From Acidobacteriota bacterium (lineage in GTDB: Bacteria; Acidobacteriota; Terriglobia; Terriglobales; Acidobacteriaceae), in NCBI GenBank assembly GCA_021801945.1, contig JAKABE010000246.1:1-5570 (forward strand): a stretch of 5,570 bases of DNA, read 5' to 3'. This document shows positions 1 through 5,570 of this stretch, piece after piece (positions within the stretch are counted from its first letter, which is position 1; each line of letters opens with the position of its first letter). The notes beneath the pieces are model-generated. The model did no database searches. It was not told where the DNA came from and saw nothing but the letters and a program-made list of their open reading frames with translations. Made by a program: the position numbers and the translations under genes.

Positions 1-1
1 G

Positions 2-2101
2 CTAGGAGACGACGATCTCGCTGAAGTCGGCGATGGTGGAGAAGTTGCTGAGGACAGCGCTGATGAGTCCCAGGTGCGCGCCGCGAAGCTTCTCGTCTGG
101 GTCGAGGACCATCACCTTGTCGAAGAACATGTCCACGGCGGGCCGCAGCGTGGCGATGAGGGCGAGCGCCTCGCTGTAAGTGCGCAGTTGACGCAGGCTC
201 GCTACCTCGGGCGCCAGCGTGGCGGCCTCGTCGGCGAGCCGCCGCGCATCGGGCGCGAGTTGAACGCCCACAGGCGAGCCCACGGCAAAGCCCTTTTCCG
301 CGGCCTGGCGCAGGATGTTCTTGATGCGCTTGAAGGCGGCGGAGATGGCGGCGAAGTCCTCGGAGCCGCGCACCGCGGTGAGGGCCCGGGCGCGGGCGAT
401 GGCGTCGCGCACGTCGTCGGCGTCCGCGGCCAGCACCGCGTTCACTACGTCGTAGGCGAAGCCGCGCACATCTTTCAGGTAGAAGTTCAGCCGCTCGCGC
501 AGGAAGGTCGCGACCTGCTCCCGGTTATCCTTGTTGCCGCTCTCGCCTGCCGCGGCAGCATCCACAACCTCAGTCAGCGTCAGCGGCAGCTTCGACTCGG
601 CCAGGATCTTCACCACGCCGTTGGCGGCGCGGCGCAAGGCGAATGGATCTTTGGAGCCGGTGGGCGCGTTGCCGATGGCGAACATGGCCGTGATGGTCTG
701 GATGCGATCGGCCAGTCCCAGCACCTGGCCTTCGACGGTGGCCGGAATGGCATCCTCGGTTGAAGCAGGCATGTACTGGCTGTAGATGGCGCGGGCGACC
801 GTTTCGCCCAATCCCTGCGCGCGCGCGTAGAGCCCGCCGATCACCCCTTGCAGCTCGGTAAACTCCTTTACCAGCTCGGTGGTGAGGTCGGTCTTGGCCA
901 GGCGCACGGCGTTCGTCAGCCGGTACATGTCAAAGGAGACGCTGTAGTCGCTGTACAGCTTACGGGTCAGGTTTTCAGTGACCCGCAAGTTTTGCTCGGT
1001 CTTCCAGGCGTAGCTGCCCAGCTCCTTCTGGAAAGTGACGTGTTCCAGGCTCTCGACGCGTGTGGCCAGCGGCGTCTTCTGGTCGAAGTCCCAGAAGAAG
1101 CGCGCATCCTTGAAGCGGGCGCGGAGCACGCGGGCGTTGCCGTGGCGGATGATGGCCGCACCTTTCTCATCCACGCGCGTGTTCAGCACCGCGAGGAAAT
1201 GCGGCGCCAATTTGCCGTTTGCGTCTTCCACGGCGAAATACTTCTGGTGGTCGCGCATGACGGTGACCAGGACTTCTTCGGGCAGGGCCAGGTACTCGGG
1301 CTCGAAGCCGCCCAGGATGACCGTGGGCCACTCGGTGAGATGAACGACGGTTTCGACCAGCGGCTCGTCTTCGCGCCAGCGCGCGCCGGGGATAGTGCGC
1401 GTGGTGGCGTCCAGGGCCTTGCGGATGATCTGACGCCGCTCGGCAACCTCCACAACCACAGCTGCGCCGCGCAGAGCTTTGGAGTAGTTCCGTGCCGTGT
1501 CGATGACGACGGGCTTTGCTCCGTGCAGTACGCGATGGCCGCGGCTTTCGCGGCCGGCGGCGATGCCGGCGATTTCGAGGGGAACGATCTTGGCGTCGAG
1601 CAGGGCCACCACCCAGCGCACCGGGCGGACGAATCGCTCCGGCTTTCCCGCGCGCCAGTACATGTTCTTGGCCCAGTAAAGAGCGAGGACCTCCTTGGGC
1701 AGTTCCGAGGCCAGGATCGCAGCCGCGGTGCGGCCGGGACGCTTGACCGTCGCGCTCACATATTCGCCCTTGGGGGTGGAGATCTTCTGGAGAGCGGCGA
1801 CTGGGACGCCGGCCTTCTTGGCAAAAGCCTGGGCAGGGGGTGCGGGCGCTCCGTCCTTAAAGGCCACCTTCCATGAGGGGCCGGTCAACTGCTCCTCGGT
1901 GTCGGCTTGCTTGTCCAGAACCCCTTCGGCCAGAACAGCCAGGCGGCGCGGCGTGGAGTAGGTGCTGAGCTTGCCGCCCTCGGCGAGCAGCCGCTCGCGC
2001 GTGAGCAGATCGTTGACGCGGCGGCCCAACTCGGCTTCCGCGGCGGCGATCATGCGGGAGGGGACCTCTTCGAGGCCGAGTTCAAATAAGAAATCAGACA
2101 T
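2..2101 (-). CDS. glyS: Glycyl-tRNA synthetase beta subunit
   Basis: Beta subunit of the bacterial alpha2beta2 glycyl-tRNA synthetase. It helps bind tRNA-Gly while the alpha subunit carries the aminoacylation site; the enzyme is cytoplasmic. The 699-residue product is close to the roughly 690 residues usual for the family. Family signatures are visible in order: N-terminal FLFELGLEEVPSRM, MRDHQKYFAVEDANGKL near residue 282, RARFKDARFFWDFD near 327, KTDLTTELVKEFTELQGV near 403, and GSKDPFALRRAANGV near 482. The C-terminal DALR-like anticodon-binding region ends with VDMFFDKVMVLDPDEKLRGA near 656. I chose the ATG at 2101, which gives the canonical MSDFLFELG start and has AGGAAG 11 bases upstream. 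An in-frame GTG four codons earlier (2113) overlaps that AGGAAG and is less likely. The TAG stop is at 4-2, so the gene is complete. It follows glyQ on the same strand, presumably in one operon. Any terminator lies outside the window. Confidence 0.97.
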   Translation of the reverse strand: MSDFLFELGLEEVPSRMIAAAEAELGRRVNDLLTRERLLAEGGKLSTYSTPRRLAVLAEGVLDKQADTEEQLTGPSWKVAFKDGAPAPPAQAFAKKAGVPVAALQKISTPKGEYVSATVKRPGRTAAAILASELPKEVLALYWAKNMYWRAGKPERFVRPVRWVVALLDAKIVPLEIAGIAAGRESRGHRVLHGAKPVVIDTARNYSKALRGAAVVVEVAERRQIIRKALDATTRTIPGARWREDEPLVETVVHLTEWPTVILGGFEPEYLALPEEVLVTVMRDHQKYFAVEDANGKLAPHFLAVLNTRVDEKGAAIIRHGNARVLRARFKDARFFWDFDQKTPLATRVESLEHVTFQKELGSYAWKTEQNLRVTENLTRKLYSDYSVSFDMYRLTNAVRLAKTDLTTELVKEFTELQGVIGGLYARAQGLGETVARAIYSQYMPASTEDAIPATVEGQVLGLADRIQTITAMFAIGNAPTGSKDPFALRRAANGVVKILAESKLPLTLTEVVDAAAAGESGNKDNREQVATFLRERLNFYLKDVRGFAYDVVNAVLAADADDVRDAIARARALTAVRGSEDFAAISAAFKRIKNILRQAAEKGFAVGSPVGVQLAPDARRLADEAATLAPEVASLRQLRTYSEALALIATLRPAVDMFFDKVMVLDPDEKLRGAHLGLISAVLSNFSTIADFSEIVVS

Positions 2102-2140
2102 AAGTTCGTGCACTTCCTAAACTTCTCTATTGCTGAATGT

Positions 2141-2163
2141 GCTTTCGGCCTTCAGCCGTCAGC
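2141..2163 (-). repeat. Imperfect heptamer repeats in the glyQ-glyS spacer
   Basis: On the minus strand three consecutive heptamers GCTGACG, GCTGAAG and GCCGAAA are followed by another GC. They overlap a small hairpin (CGGC, 5-base loop, GCCG, at 2145-2157), and a second possible pairing exists between GCTGAA (2132-2137) and TTCAGC (2151-2156). The array is short and degenerate. It may be a simple-sequence intergenic repeat, with no established role. Confidence 0.4.
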
Positions 2164-2200
2164 TTCTTTCGTGCTGCCTGAAGCGGTATCCATGTGTAAC

Positions 2201-2255
2201 CAGCAAGCTGAAAGTCGGGAGTCGAGATCTAAGAACTCGTTTCCACAGCTTGCTG
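2201..2255 (-). repeat. 10-bp inverted repeat spanning the glyQ stop codon
   Basis: CAGCAAGCTG at 2201-2210 is the exact reverse complement of CAGCTTGCTG at 2246-2255, with 35 bases between. One arm is in the last codons of glyQ and the other in the glyQ-glyS spacer, so in the transcript the stop codon sits in the loop. Inside the loop a further 4-bp dyad (CGAG at 2223-2226, CTCG at 2236-2239) could form. No T-tract follows, so this is not a standard intrinsic terminator, and one would be odd within this operon. Function is unknown. Confidence 0.45.
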
Positions 2256-3191
2256 TTGCGCATACGCCTTCGCCACGCCCACCGCCAAATTGCGGATGCG
2301 GCCAATGACGCCCACGCGCTCGGTGACGCTGACGGCCCCGCGCGCATCGAGCAGGTTGAACAGGTGCGAGCATTTGAGCGCCAGCTCATACGTGGCCAGC
2401 AGCGGAAAGCGGCGCTTCTCCACGGCATTGGCGGTTGCGCCGGCCATCAGCGAGTTTGCTTGCGTGAGCAGCGTCTGCGCTTCGGCCTCGTACAGATTGA
2501 AGTGTGTCCAGAGCTTGTCGATCTCGGCCGTCTCGAAGTTGTAGACGGAGAATTGCAGCTCCTCGGCCAGACGCACATCGCCGTAGGTGACCGCGGCGCC
2601 GGTTTCGGGATCGCGCGCCCACACGATGTCGTAGATCGAATCCACGTCCTGCAGAAACGCCGCGATGCGCTCCATTCCGTAGGTGAGCTCGGCCGAGATG
2701 GGATCGAGGTCGAGCCCGCCGCACTGCTGGAAGTAAGTGAACTGGGTGATCTCCAGTCCGTCGAGCATCACCTGCCAGCCCACGCCCCAGGCGCCGCCCG
2801 CGGGCCACTCCCAGTTGTCCTCCTCGAACTTCAGGTCGTGGTGCGCGAGGTCGATGCCCATGGCTTCGAGCGACTCCAGGTAAAGCTCCTGCACGTTCTC
2901 CGGCGGCGGCTTGAGGATGAGCTGGAACTGGGTGTGCTTGAAGAGCCGGTTGGGGTTTTCGCCGTAGCGGCCGTCGGCAGGCCGCCGCGAGGGCTGCGCG
3001 TAGCCGACGCGGTAAGGTTTGGGTCCGAGCACACGCAGAAAGGTCTCCGGCGCCATGGTGCCCGCGCCTACCTCCACGTCGTAGGGCTGCTGGAGCACGC
3101 AGCCTCGCTCGGCCCAGAATGCCTGCAAACGGAAGAGCAGGTCTTGAAAGGTGAGCGGAGATTTCGTTGAGACTGATTGGGTTGTGGCCAC
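2229..3191 (-). CDS. glyQ: Glycyl-tRNA synthetase alpha subunit
   Basis: Catalytic alpha subunit of alpha2beta2 GlyRS, a class II synthetase that activates glycine with ATP and charges tRNA-Gly together with GlyS. The 320-residue product compares with about 300 in E. coli. Hallmarks: [18 protein letters not shown] near residue 14, [12 protein letters not shown] near 34, the motif-2 region [17 protein letters not shown] near 66-82, EEDNWEWP near 123, [17 protein letters not shown] near 145, and the motif-3-like YGMERIA near 171. The start is inferred to be the GTG at 3191. It places 13 residues before the conserved TFQ block, and no ATG lies between it and that block. Only a weak purine stretch (GAGAGA, 6 bases upstream) serves as a ribosome binding site. 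The frame stays open about 65 more codons upstream, but that stretch is Arg/Pro-rich and unlike GlyQ. The stop is TAG. Its partner glyS begins 127 bases downstream. Confidence 0.97.
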   Translation of the reverse strand: MATTQSVSTKSPLTFQDLLFRLQAFWAERGCVLQQPYDVEVGAGTMAPETFLRVLGPKPYRVGYAQPSRRPADGRYGENPNRLFKHTQFQLILKPPPENVQELYLESLEAMGIDLAHHDLKFEEDNWEWPAGGAWGVGWQVMLDGLEITQFTYFQQCGGLDLDPISAELTYGMERIAAFLQDVDSIYDIVWARDPETGAAVTYGDVRLAEELQFSVYNFETAEIDKLWTHFNLYEAEAQTLLTQANSLMAGATANAVEKRRFPLLATYELALKCSHLFNLLDARGAVSVTERVGVIGRIRNLAVGVAKAYAQQQAVETSS

Positions 3192-3223
3192 GCAGTGTCT
3201 CTCTCTGTTGGGACTCAAAGGAA

Positions 3224-3229
3224 ATTCTA
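3224..3229 (-). promoter_or_regulatory. Candidate -10 element for glyQ
   Basis: On the minus strand TAGAAT (five of six matches to TATAAT) lies 32 bases upstream of the GTG start of glyQ, which would give a short leader of about 25 bases. The hexamers 16 to 18 bases further upstream do not resemble TTGACA, so the call rests on the -10 alone and on the position. A different sigma factor or a promoter further upstream is equally possible. Confidence 0.25.
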
Positions 3230-3319
3230 GCAGCCGGGTGCGAAGCGAACGCGTGACTGGCCCAATGTTAGTCAGACTCAAAGAAGGATTTGGCAAGCCT
3301 GGATTGGCGGATCCTGCCC

Positions 3320-3414
3320 TGCGGCGTGCCCCGCCGCACCTCGTTGTGAAGCGGGACGGGGACAGTAAACGTTGTCCCTTCTGCAATTGCCCGTCATGCG
3401 GCGGGCGTTCTGCA
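3320..3414. repeat. Cluster of three hairpins with a short direct repeat
   Basis: There are three dyads in a row. The first is TGCGGCG/CGCCGCA around a 5-base loop (3320-3338). The second is GGGACA/TGTCCC around an 8-base loop (3359-3378). The third is GCCCG/CGGGC around an 8-base loop (3389-3406), flanked by the 7-base direct repeat TTCTGCA at 3379-3385 and 3408-3414. None is followed by a T-tract. The GGGACA/TGTCCC dyad with GC-rich neighbours resembles palindromes of REP-like elements mobilised by RAYT transposases, but no transposase is present here. That resemblance is my inference, and individual dyads this short can arise by chance in GC-rich DNA. Confidence 0.35.
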
Positions 3415-3444
3415 TAACCGGATATTACTGCGGTTCCAGAGGTA

Positions 3445-3571
3445 CTAACCCAGAATGCGCCGCAACCGCTCGCCCACCAGTTCGTGGGTCAAGGATTTTT
3501 GACGTTCCGGGCCGCCGCGCCGCGCGCACGGCCCGGCGCGATTCGACTTCTGGACTGAATTGCACTTCCAT
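3445..3571 (-). pseudogene. Possible frameshifted ribbon-helix-helix-like small ORF
   Basis: On the minus strand an ATG at 3571 opens a frame beginning MEVQFSPEVESRRAVRAARR. A second frame, offset by one base, ends in [16 protein letters not shown] with a TAG at 3447-3445. Codons in the two pieces are mostly G/C-ending. The frames meet at a run of five A (minus strand; T at 3496-3500 on plus). Removing one base there would join them into a 41-residue protein. Its pattern (strand MEVQFS, helix from PEVES, turn GTSKS, helix [13 protein letters not shown]) resembles an Arc/CopG ribbon-helix-helix unit, as in antitoxins and small repressors. Against it: no clear ribosome binding site precedes the ATG, no toxin gene is adjacent, and the first helix seems one residue too long. 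It could be a decayed gene, a sequencing error or chance. Confidence 0.2.
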
Positions 3572-3714
3572 GCGACGAGAGCGGGAGGGAACACGCTTGT
3601 CGGCAACGCAGGTCTCCTTCGCCAGCAGCGCAGATCCCGCGAACCCACCAGTCTCGGTGCCAAGCGTCACAGACTCGGGAACTGCACCGGCTCAGACTCG
3701 GAAGCAAACGCGCC

Positions 3715-3719
3715 GGAGG
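3715..3719 (+). promoter_or_regulatory. Shine-Dalgarno site deciding a GTG start
   Basis: GGAGG ends 7 bases before the GTG at 3727, ideal spacing. The in-frame TTG at 3721 would sit one base from the GGAGG and could not use it, so the site selects GTG 3727 as the start of the small membrane-protein gene. Confidence 0.6.
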
Positions 3720-3726
3720 TTTGGCT

Positions 3727-3918
3727 GTGGGAACAGAAGCCTGCACGAAGAATGCGCCCAAGATCAGGATCGAACAGCACTCGCTGGCGGGAATGCTGTG
3801 GTTTGCCGCCTGGCTCTTCACCATCGGGTATCTGCGCCTGAGCTTCTGGAAGGGCGTTCTGGCAATCGTCGTTTGGCCGTACTATATCGGCGCGCACGTC
3901 AGCGCTCTGATACGCTAA
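3727..3918 (+). CDS. Small two-helix membrane protein of unknown function
   Basis: A 63-residue protein. A short polar N-terminus (GTEACTKNAPKIRIEQHS) is followed by a hydrophobic helix at about residues 20-36 (LAGMLWFAAWLFTIGYL), a short basic turn RLSFWK, and a second hydrophobic, aromatic-rich segment at about 43-60 (GVLAIVVWPYYIGAHVSA). It ends in LIR and TAA. This is the profile of a small integral inner-membrane hairpin protein. The GTG start is supported by GGAGG with 7-base spacing. The two clean hydrophobic segments stand out from the Arg-rich translations of the other local frames, which argues that this frame is the real one. It is transcribed divergently from glyQ and convergently with the CorC-like gene. 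I do not recognise a named family. The residues FWK and WPYYIG look like conserved features of small hypothetical proteins, but this is unverified. Confidence 0.65.
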   Translation: MGTEACTKNAPKIRIEQHSLAGMLWFAAWLFTIGYLRLSFWKGVLAIVVWPYYIGAHVSALIR

Positions 3919-4069
3919 GCGCCGGCTCCGGTGCGGTGAATGTGTTGTGGCGGCCAGCCATCGCTGCCTGTAAACGTTCCGTCAACGTGGCGTAGCTGCG
4001 CAGTTGCGGCGCGGATTGCCGGCTGCAGTGGCGGGATCATGGTTCGCCAGCTATGGGCGCAAGAAGCCT
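3919..4069. other. Convergent intergenic gap
   Basis: These 151 bases lie between the 3' ends of two converging genes. A weak dyad GCGCC/GGTGC (one G-T pair, 6-base loop) sits directly after the plus-strand stop at 3919-3934 but has no T-tract. I find no convincing intrinsic terminator for either gene here, so termination may be Rho-dependent or lie inside the opposing gene. Confidence 0.4.
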
Positions 4070-5570
4070 TCAGTCTTGAGATGGTGGAGTTGCACTGCGT
4101 ACTGGCTCGACGCGGATCTTGGCGATGCGGCGGCCGTCCATGACAGCTACGGTCAGACGGCGGTCCTCGTGGACGACGGATTCGCCGGGCTTGGGGATGT
4201 GGCCGAGGCGGTAGAGGAGGAATCCGGCTAGCGTCTCCACGCCGCCGTCGCGGGGCAGGCGCCAATCCATCTGGGTTTCGAGGTCGCGAAGGTTGACGCC
4301 GCCGTCCATCAGCAGCGCGCCGGTGGCAGTGGTGAGGATGGGCTGGGCAGGTGCGTCAAACTCGTCTTCGAATTCGCCGGCAAGCTGTTCGATGGCGTCT
4401 TCGGAGGTGACTAGGCCGACGACAGAGCCGTACTCGTCCACCACGATGGCGAGATGGCGGCGGCGGTGCTGGAACTCGCGCAGGAGATCGAGCACGGATT
4501 TGGTCTCGGGGATGATAAGGATATCGCGCATGACCTGGGCGAGCTTGAGATCGACAAAGGGAGGGTTCAATCGGGCAGGGGTTGCCGTGGGTGCTCTGCT
4601 TGGCGCAGCTTCGGGAGTGATCGTGGTCATGGCGGAGGTAGGGTGGAATTTCACATGAGCGGGAGCGGGTTCCAGTGATGTTGAGATGGGGGTGGCCGCG
4701 GACGCAACCGGAGCAGCGGCTGAGCCGGATGCACCCGGACCGGGCTGGAGCAGAGCATCGGCGCTGTGCCGCGGTGCAGAAGCCCGGAAGAAGAGCAGAC
4801 GTGCCAGATCGCGGGCGTAGATAACGCCGATAATGTGCTCGGGACCGCGGGTTTCGTCGTAGACGGGAACGCGGGAGTGATGGCGGGCGGCGATGCGGGC
4901 GGCCGCCTCCTCGACGGGCATGTTGGAGGGCAGCGAAAAGATCTTCTGGCGTGGGATCATGATCTCGCGCACGGGAACGTCATCGAGTTCAAGGGCGCGG
5001 TGGATGATCGTCTCTTGAAATGCGGGCAACAGACCCATGCGGCGGGCGGCGGTGGCGATGAATTTGAGCTCGTCGGCGGAGTGCACCTCGGCGCGCTCTG
5101 TGAGTGGCAGGTTGAAGACGCGCAGAACCGCGGCGGCGGAGCTGCGCAGCAGGTGGACGGCGGGCCGGACCATGGTCATGAAGGCCAGCATGGGCGGGGC
5201 GACCATCATGGCGAGCCCTTCGGCGCGGCGCAGGGCGATGGCTTTGGGGACTAGTTCGCCGATGACGACGGTGAGATAGGTGATAAGGGCCAAACCGAGG
5301 GTGATAGCGACCACGTGGGCATAGAAGCGGGCGTGGGGCAGCGCGCCCAGCCAGCCAGCGAGAATGGAGGCAGCAAGAGGTTCGCCGATCCAGCCTAGCG
5401 CCAGCGAACAAAGGGTGACGCCAAGCTGCACGGCGGGCAGCAGATCGTCAATGTTGCGCTGCAGGCGGCGCACGGCGCGCGCGGCCGGAACCTTGGCGGC
5501 GAGGAGTTGCTCGATGCGCGCGTCGCGGACGGAGATCAGGGCAAACTCAGCGGCCACAAAGAAGGCGTTG
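4070..5570 (-). CDS. CorC/HlyC-family (CNNM-like) membrane protein with CBS domains, 5' partial
   Basis: A membrane protein of the DUF21-CBS-CorC_HlyC family, often annotated hemolysin C or magnesium/cobalt efflux CorC; relatives transport or regulate Mg2+. The visible 499 residues begin with NAFFVAAEFALISVR, the end of the usual first membrane helix, so about 15 N-terminal residues lie beyond the window; the GTG at 5557 is an internal Val. Further hydrophobic segments lie near residues 43-74, 82-113 (with GELVPK at 104-109) and 118-141. The first CBS motif runs from VREIMIPRQKIFSLP (about 200) through SRVPVYD to IIGVIYARDL (about 255). A second runs from AQVMRDILIIPETKS (about 344) through HLAIVVDEYGSVVGLVTSED. 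The CorC_HlyC domain at about 411-490 includes VETLAGFLLYRLGHIPKPGE. Residues about 263-339 are an Ala/Pro/Thr/Ser-rich insert absent from typical members of roughly 430 residues. The stop is TGA. Substrate cannot be told from sequence. Confidence 0.93.
   Translation of the reverse strand, partial: NAFFVAAEFALISVRDARIEQLLAAKVPAARAVRRLQRNIDDLLPAVQLGVTLCSLALGWIGEPLAASILAGWLGALPHARFYAHVVAITLGLALITYLTVVIGELVPKAIALRRAEGLAMMVAPPMLAFMTMVRPAVHLLRSSAAAVLRVFNLPLTERAEVHSADELKFIATAARRMGLLPAFQETIIHRALELDDVPVREIMIPRQKIFSLPSNMPVEEAAARIAARHHSRVPVYDETRGPEHIIGVIYARDLARLLFFRASAPRHSADALLQPGPGASGSAAAPVASAATPISTSLEPAPAHVKFHPTSAMTTITPEAAPSRAPTATPARLNPPFVDLKLAQVMRDILIIPETKSVLDLLREFQHRRRHLAIVVDEYGSVVGLVTSEDAIEQLAGEFEDEFDAPAQPILTTATGALLMDGGVNLRDLETQMDWRLPRDGGVETLAGFLLYRLGHIPKPGESVVHEDRRLTVAVMDGRRIAKIRVEPVRSATPPSQD

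Larger units (their letters stand above)
3192..3726. other. Long non-coding or decayed stretch upstream of glyQ
   Basis: About 535 bases separate the divergent glyQ and small membrane-protein genes. Frames are open on both strands, but they give Arg/Pro/Ser-rich translations with no recognisable domain, as expected for GC-rich non-coding DNA. The stretch contains the possible glyQ -10 element, three hairpins clustered at 3320-3406, and on the minus strand a possible frameshifted small ORF at 3445-3571. I see no tRNA, T-box leader, transposase fragment or CRISPR repeats. Confidence 0.6.

Noticed and set aside
848..1876. Long plus-strand open frame (342 codons) opposite glyS, with others at 74-763 and 2130-3170
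   Set aside because: They lie antisense to the unmistakable glyS and glyQ genes. Long antisense frames are a by-product of GC-rich codon use, and their translations are Gly/Arg/His-rich with no domain.
2102..2113. Upstream GTG start for glyS adding four residues
   Set aside because: The GTG overlaps the AGGAAG ribosome binding site, and the family consensus begins at the ATG at 2101 (MSDFLFELG).
3192..3420. T-box or glycine-riboswitch leader upstream of glyQ
   Set aside because: I looked for the conserved T-box antiterminator core (AGGGTGGNACCGCG), a terminator hairpin with a T-run, and glycine-aptamer features on the minus strand, and found none.
3919..3934. Intrinsic terminator after the small membrane-protein gene
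   Set aside because: The stem is only 5 bp with a G-T pair and there is no T-tract.
3365..3978. Shared 9-mer GTAAACGTT at 3365-3373 and 3970-3978
   Set aside because: Dozens of 9-base matches are expected by chance in a window this long, and the flanks do not match.
3372..3995. Plus-strand open frame of 207 codons, with a GGAGGG before an internal TTG at 3597
   Set aside because: It overlaps the whole small membrane-protein gene in another frame. Its translation is Arg/Ser/Ala low-complexity and no domain is recognisable; a purine-rich motif before a TTG is easily met by chance.
5555..5557. GTG as the start of the CorC-like protein
   Set aside because: The codons before it read NAFF in the same frame, completing the family signature NAFFVAAEFAL, so this is an internal valine and the gene continues past the window.

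Overview
The window is GC-rich bacterial DNA with high-GC third codon positions. It carries a glycyl-tRNA synthetase gene pair, a small membrane-protein gene, and the truncated 5' side of a CorC/HlyC-type (CNNM-like) transporter gene. The separate alpha and beta GlyRS subunits show that it is bacterial. The overall style (GC content, short two-helix membrane protein, Ala/Pro/Thr-rich linkers, simple-sequence heptads between genes) reminds me of Acidobacteriota (Terriglobia). That placement is inference from memory, not a demonstrated result.

Layout: glyS (minus, 2-2101) is complete, with its stop codon at the very edge of the window. It lies 127 bases downstream of glyQ (minus, 2229-3191), so the two almost certainly form a glyQ-glyS operon encoding the alpha2beta2 enzyme that charges tRNA-Gly. 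The spacer between them is rich in inverted and tandem short repeats, including a 10-bp dyad that spans the glyQ stop codon. Upstream of glyQ is a stretch of about 535 bases (3192-3726) with no confident gene. It holds a possible glyQ promoter, a cluster of three hairpins with a short flanking direct repeat, and on the minus strand a possible decayed or frameshifted small ribbon-helix-helix-like ORF.

A 63-aa, two-helix membrane protein gene lies on the plus strand (3727-3918). It is supported by a good GGAGG ribosome binding site that selects a GTG start. It converges on a minus-strand gene (4070 to the window edge) for a CorC/HlyC-family membrane protein with a DUF21/CNNM membrane domain, two CBS motifs and a CorC_HlyC C-terminal domain. 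This protein has an unusual low-complexity insert of about 77 residues between the two CBS motifs, and its N-terminus lies beyond the window.

The genes are mostly housekeeping. I see no evidence for a defence system, mobile element with a transposase, CRISPR array, tRNA or rRNA. The observations most worth a second look are the small membrane protein, the linker inside the CBS pair, the possible frameshifted RHH remnant and the structured intergenic regions.
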